This document shows positions 44,116 through 54,109 of a stretch of DNA of 64,000 nucleotides, one piece after another. The notes beneath the pieces were generated by a model. It saw only the letters and a program-made list of their open reading frames with translations. It searched no databases and was not told the origin of the DNA. How positions within the stretch are numbered: the stretch's first letter is position 1; every line of letters begins with the position of its first letter. The DNA is from Phascolarctos cinereus. Its lineage: Eukaryota > Chordata > Mammalia > Diprotodontia > Phascolarctidae. Made by a program: the position numbers and the translations under genes. The DNA is taken from contig NW_018343979.1 of NCBI RefSeq assembly GCF_002099425.1, forward strand, positions 3,397,501 to 3,461,500. The letters are read 5' to 3'.

Positions 44116-44390
44116 CCCTCCCATGTATCTCTTGCATTAGAGAATAAAAGAGAACCAAAAAAAGTTCCATAAAACTAACCAAAACATCAGATAAGTCTGA
44201 TATTATATGTAAATGTTCTACCTATAGTTCTCTGCCTCTGCAAAGAAAGGAAGGAGAACATGTTCTCATTTTCATTTATTTTGTATTTACAGTATTATGA
44301 TCATTATATATACAGTTTGCCTAATTTTTAATTCCTTCTGAATCAATTCATGTAATACTTTCTATGCATTATAAATTCTTCATAGTTATT
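44116..44390 (-). mobile_element. L1-like 3' region, copy 1
   Basis: 'tagttctctgcctctgcaaa' and 'aattcatgtaatactttcta' resemble marsupial L1 3' sequence of another subfamily. It is related, in the same orientation, to 44548-44845. The assignment is by resemblance only. Confidence 0.4.
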
Positions 44391-44535
44391 GTTTTTTCCA
44401 GGCAATTAGGGTTAAGTGACTTGCCCAGGGTCACATAGCTAGGAAATGTCAAGTGTCTGGTCTGAGGCTGGATTTGAACTCAGGTCCTCCTGTCCCCAGG
44501 GCTGGTGCTGTATCCAGTGTACCACTTAGCTGCCC
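44391..44535 (-). repeat. SINE-B with 12 bp target-site duplication
   Basis: 'gggttaagtgacttgcccag', 'ggatttgaactcaggtcctc', 'gtaccacttagctgccc'. It is flanked by 'ttcatagttatt' (44379-44390) and 'ttcatagtcatc' (44536-44547). Confidence 0.9.
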
Positions 44536-44547
44536 TTCATAGTCATC

Positions 44548-44845
44548 ATTTTAAAAAATGCACTTCTTATCTTTTGTTTTTACATTACCTTTTCTTCCCA
44601 ACTCACTCTTTTTCCCCATCCCCAGAGATCTGGCCCTTATGGCAAAGAGTAAAAACAGAAGGGAATGAAGTAGTTCAATAAAACAAACTACACATAACTG
44701 ATTTGGACACTGTGCTTTATTCCATACCCACAATCCCTCACTTCTGCAAAGAAGTGAGGGAGGTGCATTTTCTACCACTTTCCAAGCTGGATTTGATTGT
44801 TCATTATAATTACATATAGTTAAATACCTTCCCTTGCTCATTCCT
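44548..44845 (-). mobile_element. L1-like 3' region, copy 2
   Basis: It contains 'agagatctggcccttatggc', 'gtagttcaataaaacaaact' and 'ccctcacttctgcaaagaag'. It aligns with copy 1 around 'ctgcaaagaa'. An independent L1 3' UTR or a local duplication are both possible. Confidence 0.4.
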
Positions 44846-44846
44846 C

Positions 44847-44940
44847 TTTCCTTCCTTCCTTCCTTCCTTCCTTCCTTCCTTCCTTCCTTCCTTCCTTCCT
44901 TCCTTCCTTCCTTCCTTCCTTCTTTCTTTCCTTCCTTCTG
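44847..44940. repeat. (TTCC)n microsatellite
   Basis: About 20 TTCC units. The next 400 bp (44941-45350) stay strongly C/T-rich without a recognised family, and 45351-45654 is unrecognised. Confidence 0.97.
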
Positions 44941-45654
44941 TATTTCCCTCCCTCTTTCCCTCTCTCCCTTCTTCCCTCCCCTTTTCAGTCCCTCCCTTTT
45001 TCTCCCTACTTTTGTCTTAGCTATGTGACCTACATACTTTCTTGACAACTTCTTTCTCCTTTAGACCCCTACTACCTCTAATCCTTCTTTTTACCTTGTC
45101 TTGTTCCTCCTTCTCCTCAGGTCCATCTACTTTAGGACTCCTTTACTCAGAGCCTTCCATCTCTTTCTCTTCCTTGAAATTGTTGTTTTCTCAAATTTCC
45201 CTTCTTCAAAATCAATATCTGGACTTTTACAGTTTCCAAACCCTTCAGATCTCTTTCACAATTCCTTTCTTTCTTCTCCTTTTCTTTCTTCAGGCAAGGC
45301 CCTTCTTTTGCTCCATTTTCCTCACAGCCTCCTCCCACCAAAGTTAGTTAAAGTAAACAAAAAATTATTTTTTTGGATTAGAGTTTTCTGAATAATTGAC
45401 TGACTTCTATAGCATACATTCTGAACCAGCCTTATTGCTTTCCTTTTATTTGACATTTAATATTTTAAAAATTGAAAGGGCAACTATATTTGTAGAGAGT
45501 TTTTGCCTCTCATGTAGCTTAATGTCTCTGACATTCTAGGCACTGCATTTAAATATATTTTCTTAACTGATGAATTTTTTTGTCTAATAATAATGCTAAA
45601 ACCTGCCATATGCTGTTTATACCTTTTCCCTGAAATATTTCAATTTTGTTACAG

Positions 45655-45720
45655 TATACATATGTGTATATGTATGTATACATATGTATATATGTTTATA
45701 TTTGTATATGTGCATATATT
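45655..45720. repeat. TA/TG-rich low-complexity sequence
   Basis: Repeated 'tatgtata' and 'catatgtg' units. Confidence 0.85.
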
Positions 45721-45724
45721 AGAG

Positions 45725-45860
45725 TGATAGAGTGGAAAGAGGACTGGTTGAGACATCCAGAGACCTTGATTCTGGTTCTAATCTGATCCTAATTAGCTGT
45801 CATTTTGGACATGTCACTTAACCTCGGAGTCTTAGTTTCCCCATAATATTAAGTTGAAGT
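45725..45860 (+). repeat. SINE-C, 5' half
   Basis: 'gagtggaaagaggactggtt', 'gattctggttctaatctgat', 'acatgtcacttaacctcgga'. Confidence 0.7.
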
Positions 45861-45879
45861 AGATAATATTAGCCTAATA

Positions 45880-46122
45880 ATAGCTAGCATTTACATAGCA
45901 CTTGAAGGTTTGTGAAGCACTTTCCAAGTCATTTCATTTTGCCTTATGACAATCCTGTGAAGTAGGTACTACTGTTACCCTCCACTTTACAGATGAAAAA
46001 ACAAAAATGAGGAGAATTCAAGTGACATACCCACAGTCAGTGTCTGAGGGTAGAGTTGAACTCTTGTCTTTCTGACTTAGGTGTAGCACTCTACCTACTC
46101 TGCCACCTAATTGCCAATTGGT
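45880..46122 (-). repeat. SINE-C, reverse orientation, near full length
   Basis: 'tagctagcatttacatagca', 'tgacaatcctgtgaagtagg', 'ctttacagatgaaaaaacaa', 'ctactctgccacctaattgc'. The span 46123-46464 is unrecognised. Confidence 0.85.
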
Positions 46123-46464
46123 TTCTTCTAACTCTAAGATTCTAGGATGGTATGATTCTATATTTTGCTTGTTACACTCTGCTCCTTTGAATGTGTCAAA
46201 GTATGATGCCTTATTTGGATTTGTTATTTTAGTAATTGATAATTGACACTACTACTTAACAGAGAATCAAAACAGAATCCAGAAAAATAAACAGCAGATG
46301 TCTAAAGTATATACCACCAAAAATATTTAGTTCCAAGAGATGTATAGTCAGAAAAACAGAGGACAGGATTTCCTACATTTATATGATTGCTCTCATTCTT
46401 CATTGTTTAGAAAATTAATTATAATTACTGACATATATTGGCTTTAAAGTTTACCAAGCACTAT

Positions 46465-46665
46465 AAGTATGTGTATACATATTATATATATGAAAATCAT
46501 ATATATATATATACATATATACTATATGCTTATATACACACATATTTCACATTTTGAAATTTTATACAATATATTCCTATATGAAATTCCGATGTCTGTA
46601 CTTTATATAGTATATATGCATATATATATATAATATATATTTCATATGTGTGTATACACACATAC
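46465..46665. repeat. TA/CA-rich low-complexity sequence
   Basis: Several (ta)n and (ca)n blocks separated by short unique stretches. Confidence 0.8.
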
Positions 46666-46667
46666 AT

Positions 46668-46926
46668 ATGGCAGTTAAGTGATGCAGTGGATAAAGTGTT
46701 ATGTCTAAAGTCAGGAAAACTCATCTTCTTGAGTTCAAATCTGGTCTCAGACACTTACAAGCTGGGTGACCCTGGGCAAGTCACTTAACCCTGTTTGCCT
46801 CAGTTTCCTCATCTGTAAAATGAGATGGAGAATGAAATGGTAAACCGCTCCAGTATCTTTGGTAAGAAAAGCCTAAATGGGATCACAAGGAGTCAGACTC
46901 TACTGAAAAATGACTAAGTAACAACA
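46668..46926 (+). repeat. SINE-A, full length
   Basis: 'tggcagttaagtgatgcagt', 'gttcaaatctggtctcagac', 'gggcaagtcacttaaccctg', 'gctccagtatctttggtaag', tail 'gactaagtaacaac'. Confidence 0.9.
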
Positions 46927-47084
46927 TACCACATGATACCATTCTGCTTTTTTAGAGTATGGCATAGTTAGATAGGACCAAACTTAACCAACTTGATGAA
47001 GACATGGAGTATGGTTGAGGAACTTAACAGGAATTGTGGGAGTACGTGGTTCTGTTTCTTTGCCACTTAGTTGTTCTAAGTCCT

Positions 47085-47301
47085 GAGTCTTTTCTTTCTT
47101 CCTTCCTTCCTTCCTTCCTTCCTTCCTTCCTTCCTTCCTTCCTTCCTTCCTTCCTTCCTTCTTCCTTCCTTCCTTCCTTCCTTCCTTCCTTCCCTCCTCC
47201 CTCCCTCCCTCCCTCCCTTCTTTCTTCTTTCTTTCTTTCTTCTTTCTTTCTTTCTTTCTTTCTTTCTTCTCTTCTTTCTTTCTTTCTTTCTTTCTTTTCT
47301 T

Positions 47302-47358
<57 letters not shown>
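47085..47358. repeat. Compound pyrimidine tract (TTCC)n-(CCCT)n-(TTTC)n-(CT)n
   Basis: 270 bp of almost pure pyrimidine on the plus strand: about 30 TTCC units, then CCTC/CCCT, then TTTC blocks, then about 27 CT units. Frames on either strand give only polymeric Ser/Phe/Leu or Arg/Lys/Glu and are not coding. Its flanks 46927-47084 and 47359-47735 are unrecognised. Confidence 0.97.
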
Positions 47359-47361
<3 letters not shown>

Positions 47362-47739
47362 CCAGTTCTCAGCAGCTGCCACAATGACAATTCACACAGG
47401 ATATACTAAATACAAGATACTAAAGAGAATTCATAAAATAATCCATGCAGCATTTAGATGTATGTCTCAGTAACAGTAGACAAAAGCCTCTGGCCAAACT
47501 GTATGCAAGCCTTTTCCCCTTAATACTTTGTGTCATTTTACTGAGAAGAAAGAGATGGTTACAAAATTCCTTACGTTTCAGTTTTGCTCTGCTGGAAAAA
47601 GGATGAAGTAGAGAGCAGGACAGGACACAAAAGGCAAATGTGGAGCAATGAAATTGATAGTTTGATTTGGGAAAGTGGATTGGTTTGGTAGAAAAGAATA
47701 AAAGGGAGAAAAAGATGGGGCAGTGAGGATGGGGATCAT

Positions 47740-47945
47740 AAGATCATAGGCCATGGGGTCATGGATTTAGAACTAGAACAGAACTTAGAAGTTATGGATT
47801 ATACCCCCCTCATTGTACAGGCAAAGAAACTGAGTCCCAGTGAGGTTAAATGATTTGCCTTGAGTCACATAGCTCATCAGTGTCTGGGGTAACATTGGAA
47901 ACCAGATCTTTATGAGTTCTAAGTCCAGTACCATGTTATAAAATA
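47740..47945 (-). repeat. SINE-C, reverse orientation
   Basis: 'catggatttagaactagaac', 'cctcattgtacaggcaaaga', 'aatgatttgccttgagtcac', 'aagtccagtaccatgttat'. The span 47946-48344 is unrecognised. Confidence 0.75.
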
Positions 47946-48344
47946 ATTTTTAAAAGATGAAGTCCTATTCTTTTTTCTTTGAAATTATATTTTTACATTT
48001 GAAGTTGCTAATATTTTGGTTGAGTATATTAGATACTCATATAGATATCTAAACTCACTGATATGACTGCTCCCTCTGACAACACGGATCCATATTGTAA
48101 CCCATACAGGTCCTTCCCTCTTGTTGCATTCTTGTTCATGTCCACCGATAAGTTAATCACAGGGGTGCACCAGATATGCTACTATTAAGTTACTGTTGTA
48201 TGTTTCTCAGTCCTTTATTCTAGCTCTGCTTCATTTTTTCCATCACCAAACACTTAAGTCACTCAGGATAGAGTTCTTTTAATTGCATGCTACAATTTTT
48301 CTTTCTTGTTTCTCCCCTTTATTCTAGACAGATAATTGTATTAC

Positions 48345-49080
48345 CAGAATCTATTAAGTGCTATTAAGGTACAGTGCTAAGAAAGGAAAAATAAAATAGT
48401 TTCTGACCTCAAGGACTTCACATTATATTGGGAGGTGACTATCATGAAAACAAAACATGTAGGTAATACAAAATACATCTAGAGAGAGTAGATGGAAGGT
48501 AATCTCAGAGGAGAAAGCAGTTGATGGAGATCAGAAAAGGCCTGGAAAAGGTGGTTTTTGAGCTGAGTCTTGAAGAAAGCCAGGGAAATTAAGAGGCAGA
48601 AATGAAGAGAGAGCAGCATGGGGGATAGCCCATATGAACATTCAGAATTGGGAGTTGTAGTGTCATGCTCATAAACCAGCAAGGAGGCTAGCATGGCTGG
48701 ATTATAGAATGCATGGAAGGAGGTAAAGCAGAATCAGATTAGAAAGGTGGGAACTTTAATGTCAAATAGAGGTGCTCATATTTGATCCTATAGGCAACAG
48801 GGAGCTATTGAAATTTGCTGAGTAGAAGGTATATATGGCAGTGTCAGGCCTACGTTTTTAGGAAAATAATTTTGGCAGTGGAGGTTGGATTAGAGTTAAA
48901 AGAGATATGACACAGGGAGACTCATGAGAAGGCTATTGCAATAATCCTGGTGAAAGGTGATGGGGGCCTGAACTAGGGTGTAGACTGTGTGAGTGAAAAG
49001 AAGGGGACATAGAAGAGAGATGCTGTGAAGGTAGAAATGATAGAATTTAAACACAGATTGGATATGTGGGTAAGAGTGAG
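48345..49080 (-). repeat. L2 LINE, reverse orientation, about 735 bp
   Basis: 'ctgagtcttgaagaaagcca', 'gcatgggggatagcccatat', 'aaccagcaaggaggctagca', 'tttgatcctataggcaacag', 'gggagctattgaaatttgct', 'aggctattgcaataatcctg', 'cacagattggatatgtgggt'. All are in correct reverse L2 order. Confidence 0.92.
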
Positions 49081-49084
49081 GTAT

Positions 49085-49290
49085 TTTTCATTTTAAAATT
49101 GATTTTATTTTTAATTTATGGAATCAAACAAGCATTTCCATAACATAGTATAATTAAAAAGATGGTTGCACATGAAACTGCAAATCTATTATGTATAATT
49201 TGTTATTCCTTTTAAATATATGATAAAATTATCATGCAAACTTTTTTCTTTCTTTCTACCCCCCCACCCTAGAGATGGCTATCATTAGAC
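49085..49290 (-). mobile_element. L1-like 3' UTR, reverse orientation
   Basis: 'caagcatttccataacatag', 'gcacatgaaactgcaaatct' and 'ctagagatggctatcattag' resemble a marsupial L1 3' UTR complement. No ORF2 sequence is attached. Confidence 0.5.
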
Positions 49291-49291
49291 A

Positions 49292-49317
49292 CACATATGT
49301 ATGTGTATGTATGTATG

Positions 49318-49347
<30 letters not shown>
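49292..49347. repeat. (ATGT)n microsatellite
   Basis: About 13 'atgt' units. The span 49348-49719 is unrecognised. Confidence 0.95.
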
Positions 49348-49349
<2 letters not shown>

Positions 49350-49719
49350 GGTACTGAGGATAAGAAATTTGCTAACAACTGTGCCTTGGAAGGATGACAG
49401 GATCCCAAACATCAGTAATAAAATTTGTAAAAAAGGAGATTTTTGAAGAAAGATGTATTCTGCTTTGGCCAGGTCAAGTTGATATTTGCTTTAACAAGAG
49501 AGTAGTCTGACTCTTTACAGACTGCTGATTCTGGAGTGACTTTTATGTCAATAATGAGCCATTTCCTATCTGTTAAAATAATTAAATTCTTTGTGATGTT
49601 ATTCATCATGTCTAGTACCTTTCATCTTTTTTTTCTTAAATATTCATGAACTTGAAGCAGGAGTGTTCTTTGGTCTCTCATGTTCTTTATTACTGATCCA
49701 TTACTCTTTTTTCAACTTT

Positions 49720-49945
49720 TGTGTTGAAGAGACAGTGTGGAATAGTGGATGGAACACTGGGCTTGGAATCAGGAGGACCCAGGTTCATTGCATATTCTAT
49801 ACTGCCTCAAGATACTTACTATCTGTGGGAACCTAGGTAAACCCCTTAACCTTTCTGTGCTGTAGTTTCCTCATATATAAAAATGAGGAAGTTGGACTCA
49901 GTGATCTCCAAAGTTCCTTCTAATTTTAAATCTATGATGCCAAAA
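49720..49945 (+). repeat. SINE-C, near full length
   Basis: 'acagtgtggaatagtggatg', 'gggcttggaatcaggaggac', 'ctgtgctgtagtttcctcat', 'gttggactcagtgatctcca', tail 'ttaaatctatgatgcc'. Confidence 0.88.
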
Positions 49946-50019
49946 GTTACCAGGCATGAGAGGGATACTGATTGGACCTGTGACTTTCTAGAGATTTATG
50001 GAATTACTAGATGAGGAAA

Positions 50020-50158
50020 ACTCTTCCACCAACCCAGGTCAGAGTTGTCTAAACACTGAGAGGTTAAATGACTTTGCCAAAGGCCACATAACTAGTATAT
50101 GCCAGAAGTAGGTCTTCCTGCTTCTAAGGCCAACCCTGTGTATTATTCCACTGCTGAC
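50020..50158 (-). repeat. SINE-C, reverse orientation, 5' half
   Basis: 'ctgagaggttaaatgacttt', 'caaaggccacataactagta', 'gtaggtcttcctgcttctaa'. Confidence 0.75.
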
Positions 50159-50173
50159 TCTAAGCTTTAATTT

Positions 50174-50307
50174 TTTTGGGGGGGGGGAATGGGGGTTAAG
50201 TGACTTGCCCAGGGTTACACAGCTAGTAAGTGTTATGTGTCCGAGGCACTCAGGTCCTCCTGACTCCAGGGCCAGTTCTCTATCTCTATCCTCCACCTAG
50301 CTGCCCC
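50174..50307 (-). repeat. SINE-B with target-site duplication
   Basis: T/G-run, 'gggttaagtgacttgcccag', 'ggttacacagctagtaagtg', 'ctccacctagctgcccc'. It is flanked by 'tctaagctttaattt' (50159-50173) and 'tctgagctttaattt' (50308-50322). Confidence 0.92.
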
Positions 50308-50342
50308 TCTGAGCTTTAATTTGGAGGATTTTACTAGTTTCT

Positions 50343-50600
50343 TTGGGCAGATAGATGGCAAAATGGGTATAGTGCTGCACCTAAAGTCAGAAAAACTCAT
50401 CCTCTTGACTTCAAATCTGGCCTCAGATACTGACTAGCCATGTGACCCAGGGCAAGTCACTTAACCTTGTTTCCCTCAGTTCCTTCATCTGTAAAATGAG
50501 CTGGAGAATGAAATGGCAAACCACTCCAGTATCTTTGCCAAGAAAACTCCAAATGGGTCATAAAGTCAGACACAACTGAAAAATGACTAAATAACAACAC
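50343..50600 (+). repeat. SINE-A, full length
   Basis: 'gggcagatagatggcaaaat', 'ttcaaatctggcctcagata', 'gggcaagtcacttaaccttg', 'ccactccagtatctttgcca', tail 'cacaactgaaaaatgactaa'. The span 50601-51002 is unrecognised. Confidence 0.92.
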
Positions 50601-51000
50601 TGACTTCTTTGAAGAATTTATGTATCTCTGCATATTTTACAGAATGTGTTTTATATAAATTAAGATATTTTTGATCACAAGCTTCTCCAAAAACTTACCA
50701 TGAGCACTAGGATTTGAGATGAGTAAATGCCCCATAAAATGAAATTTCTTTTTGCTTTGGGTAGCACAGGATACAACCAACCCCATAAACTCTTTTATGT
50801 TGTTTTTCAAGGAGAACCTGACACTCATCTTTTCAGTAACTTTTTTCTTCTGGTTGTTTATTCTGAGAATGTCTAGTTAATATAATTCAGTTCTTCCATT
50901 GGTAAAAACAGCAATACACTTGCAAAGCAATTTACATGTATAACCTCATTTGATGAGTGAATCTATTTATTACTCACTGGATGTGGATTTCACAGAGTAC

Positions 51001-51002
<2 letters not shown>

Positions 51003-51042
<40 letters not shown>

Positions 51043-51044
51043 TG
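51003..51044. repeat. (GT)n microsatellite
   Basis: About 19 GT units with one GGT interruption. Confidence 0.96.
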
Positions 51045-51059
51045 CATGCACCCACGAGT

Positions 51060-51296
51060 ACACAGTTGTTTTTCAGTAGTGTCCAACTCTTACTGACCCC
51101 ATTTGGAATTTTCTTGGTAAGGATACTGGAGTGGTTTGCATTTCCTTCTCATTTTATAGATGAGGAAACTGAGGCAAGAAGGGTTAAGTGATTTGCCCAG
51201 GGTCACAAAGCTAGTAAGTTTCTGAGATAAAATTTGAACTCAATTCTTCCTGACTCGAGGCCTGGCACTCTATCTATTGCATCATCTAGGTGCCCC
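51060..51296 (-). repeat. SINE-A, reverse orientation
   Basis: 'cagtagtgtccaactcttac', 'ttcttggtaaggatactgga', 'agggttaagtgatttgccca', 'attgcatcatctaggtgccc'. Confidence 0.9.
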
Positions 51297-51489
51297 TACA
51301 CCCACAACTAAGTTAATATTTATAGAAAATATGAGGTTCCTAGATCTCTCTGCTCTCATTTCCTTTACTCTACCACCATCACTATAGATGGGTAAGGGAC
51401 TTGTGGGTATTGAGGGCCATTTTGGATTTGTCTTTATTACATGGTCTGCCATAGCCAATGTATTCATCACCAAGTAACCAGCTTACTAG

Positions 51490-51650
51490 TGATGAACCTC
51501 TCCATTTATAGCCAGGCTGGCCTTCTGAAATTATATCCAATCTGTTGATAGGGCCATGCTCAAAGCTCTTCCACTGTAGTAGAACTTGACAGAACTTTCA
51601 TTCAGTCAACAATCTTGGAGAACCTAGGGTGATAAAGCAGGCACCAGTGT
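51490..51650 (+). repeat. Unclassified interspersed repeat, copy 2
   Basis: Related to 31560-31740. Shared blocks are 'tctgttga', 'atgctcaaagctctt' (copy 1 'atgctgagagccttt') and 'gagaacctagggt', in the same order, orientation and spacing. The span 51651-51864 is unrecognised. Confidence 0.5.
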
Positions 51651-51864
51651 AGCAAGTTGTAGATGCATAAAATATCCAATAGAAACCATCTATTTACAGC
51701 AACTGTCTGGTAAATCACAACTCCAAAGCATGACACATTCTGATTTAATGAAGTTCATTTATTATGCTTTCCTATTTGATCCATTAATTTTCAGACATTT
51801 TTATTTTGTTTTATTATTTTTTTTACTTTTGCTTTGATTTTTTTCAGGTCAGAAATTCAGGAAA

Positions 51865-52195
51865 AGAATGATGAAAATAATAATAATTATAATAAAAATT
51901 GCTGACATTTACATAACCCTTTAAGGTTTGCAAAGTGCGTGCATGTGTGTGTGTGTGTGTGTGTGTGTGTAACTCATACATTATCTCATTTTAATACAAC
52001 AATCCTGTGAGGTAGGCACTATTATTATCCCAATTTTATAGATGAGGAAACTGAACTAAGAGGTTTTAACGTCTCTGCACTTAATGGGACTAAAACCTAA
52101 TAAGTTACATAACTAAGAAGTGTCTGAGGCAGCATTAGAACTCAGTCTTCCTGACTCAGAGTTCATCTGCTATGCCACCTAGTTTTCTCTGGCAT
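51865..52195 (-). repeat. SINE-C, reverse orientation, containing a (TG)n expansion
   Basis: 'attgctgacatttacataac', 'ctttaaggtttgcaaagtgc', a (TG)n run at 51944-51970, then 'aatcctgtgaggtaggcact', 'tttatagatgaggaaactga', 'ctgctatgccacctag'. The microsatellite grew inside the SINE. Confidence 0.88.
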
Positions 52196-52764
52196 GGAAT
52201 TATTCTGTGATATTTTACTGCTTTTTTCTCCTAAATCTTTTCCCCTTTTTTCTTTTCTTTCTTTTTCTAAAAATTTTACTGTTTTTAAAAAGAATTCTTC
52301 CTGTTCATATAATTTATTCATATATCTCACATTTTCATGTTATGTAACATAATTGTAGTGTCTCTTTTCCCTGTGTTCAAGGTTAAAATGCATTGTTCTA
52401 ATGATATTTAAGGATTCCTAGGGTAGCTTTACACTTACTCCTTGGGAGGGAAAACCAGTTCTTTCTTCCTGTAAAAGTGACATATGCCATGATGACTAAT
52501 GCTATCTCCTGGCTGTAAAATCTATAGAATCTCACTAGGTTATCTTAGAAGGAGGATAGCAGAAATCCCTTCAATATTACTACCATGTTTCACTAGTTCT
52601 GGTGGTAGGTGGTTACTGATGGTTCCCCAGAGGGCAATTCAAAATACAAACAGCAACGAGCAAAGTTGAGCTCTTTTTCAAGGCCATTGTGTTAGTAGTA
52701 TGAGCTGAGATAGGATGGCTGCTATGACTGTAAGGAAAGGACAGAGGAAGGAGGGGAATAAACA
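52196..52764. other. Intronic, nothing recognised
   Basis: AT-rich single-copy-looking sequence. Confidence 0.45.
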
Positions 52765-52850
52765 ATTGGCTTACCTTTAATTCGTGCCCTGTAGTGCCCA
52801 CTCCAGTTCCTTGCACATAGTATGTATTTTGTGAATTCTTATTGATCACA
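52765..52850 (+). repeat. L2 LINE tail fragment
   Basis: 'cagttccttgcacatagtat' followed by 'gtgaattcttattga'. The span 52851-53327 is unrecognised. Confidence 0.5.
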
Positions 52851-53327
52851 TGCTTACAAGATTGCTTAGTTTATAGTGCCCCTCTGGTATGAAGGGAGAA
52901 ATAGAACCCAACAACTATTAAGTAATTATGTAGGGTGTTTTCTTAAAGTTCAATATGCTCAAATATTAGAAGAAAACATGGTCTCCACAATTAGAATATA
53001 ATTATATTAAAGAAGGTTGAATTTTGTATTAAAAGTTCATATTTATTAGTTTTCTCTCTCTTTATTCCCCCCTCCCCTTTTTTAATTTTTTAAGAGAAAA
53101 GAGAAAGTCAGTTTAGGCAATAAATTCAACCTCAGTAAATATTACCTTTACCACAGATATTTCTGTGTGATGGTCTTATCGTTTATAGAGGTGTCCCTCT
53201 TACTCTGCATGAGGAGATTCTAGAACATGGAGTCAGGAAACATCTTCTGTGAGAATGATGGGATTCTTTTAGAAGTAGCATCCTCAAGCAGGTTGTGGTA
53301 GTAAAACAGAGAACTACCAAAGATGAG

Positions 53328-53570
53328 TGGGCAGTCAAGTGGTTTGGTGGATAGAGTGCTGGGCCCGAAGTCAGGAAGACTCATCTTCCTGAGTTCAAAT
53401 GTGGCCTCAGACACACTTATTAGCTGCGTGATTCTAAGTAAATCGCTTAACCCTGTTTGCCTCAATTCCTCATCTGTAAAATGAGCTGGAGAAGGAAGCA
53501 GCAAACTTTTCCAGTATCTTTGCCAAGAAAACACTAAATGAGGTCGTCAAGAGTAGAAAATGACTAACAA
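53328..53570 (+). repeat. SINE-A, full length
   Basis: 'gggcagtcaagtggtttggt', 'gcccgaagtcaggaagactc', 'gtggcctcagacacacttat', 'ccagtatctttgccaagaaa', tail 'gaaaatgactaacaacaac'. It lies 360 bp upstream of the CLVS2 exon. The sequence between has only a T-run at about 53730. Confidence 0.92.
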
Positions 53571-53933
53571 CAACACGGTAGCTAAAGACTGAAAGGTTTG
53601 CACAATATATGTAGATTATTCTATAATTGTAATTAAATAGATTATATAGTGTGCAAACCTAGTAATTTAAAGATAATTCATATTTTGCAATGTAACCAAT
53701 TATGGCTTTTTCTAGCTTGTCATAGATTTTTTTTTTGTCAGATGTATTGTGGAAATGTAATATTTCCCTTGAGAATGTATCCACCAGACATATTTTAATG
53801 GCTTTTTAAAAGCAAAGCCTTCCAAATTTGTTGAGGCATTTAAAAGGAACATTTCAAGGTATGTTGTTGACTTTCTGAGGCTTCTGTTGTAATAGTGCTC
53901 TGACTTAATTAGTACTTTTTCTGTTGCCTGTAG

Positions 53934-54108
53934 GTACACCTTAGTGGATATTTTGCGTGCCATACTTCTTTCTTTGGAAGCCATGATTGAAGATCCAGAA
54001 CTACAAGTGAATGGATTTGTTCTGATCATAGACTGGAGTAACTTCACCTTCAAGCAGGCCTCTAAACTCACACCGAGCATGCTGAGATTAGCAATAGAGG
54101 GCCTCCAG
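53934..54108 (+). CDS. CLVS2: Clavesin-2, second coding exon (residues 130-188)
   Basis: The acceptor TGCCTGTAG precedes 'gtacaccttagtgg'. The first G completes Arg-130, and the frame continues '[20 protein letters not shown]', '[20 protein letters not shown]', '[18 protein letters not shown]'. This is the central CRAL-TRIO lipid-binding fold: helix, then the beta strand '[13 protein letters not shown]', then the helix leading into the pocket. '[20 protein letters not shown]' and '[10 protein letters not shown]' fit CLVS2; CLVS1 is remembered as '[19 protein letters not shown]'. The exon ends in phase 0 at 'cag|gtaaca'. Together with the first coding exon (389 + 175 bp) exactly 188 codons are encoded. 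The remaining roughly 140 residues, including the rest of the lipid pocket and the C-terminal tail, lie beyond the window. The exon is intact. Confidence 0.97.
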
Positions 54109-54109
54109 G

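Larger units (their letters stand above)
21535..53933 (+). other. CLVS2: CLVS2 intron between coding exons 1 and 2 (32.4 kb)
   Basis: Donor 'cag|gtaaat' at 21535. The acceptor 'tttttctgttgcctgtag|g' ends at 53933, with a branch-point-like 'ctctgacttaat' about 30 bp upstream. The intron is phase 2: AG + G rebuilds Arg-130. It is mostly old SINE, L2 and L1 sequence, itemised below. No other host gene was recognised within it on either strand. Confidence 0.93.

Noticed and set aside
44551-45048. 165-codon minus-strand frame
   Set aside because: Its middle is the (TTCC)n array and its ends are L1-like and C/T-rich sequence. No domain.
46984-47390. Arg/Glu/Lys-rich and Ser/Phe-rich frames of 104-132 codons
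   Set aside because: Translation of the compound pyrimidine tract. No unique protein sequence.
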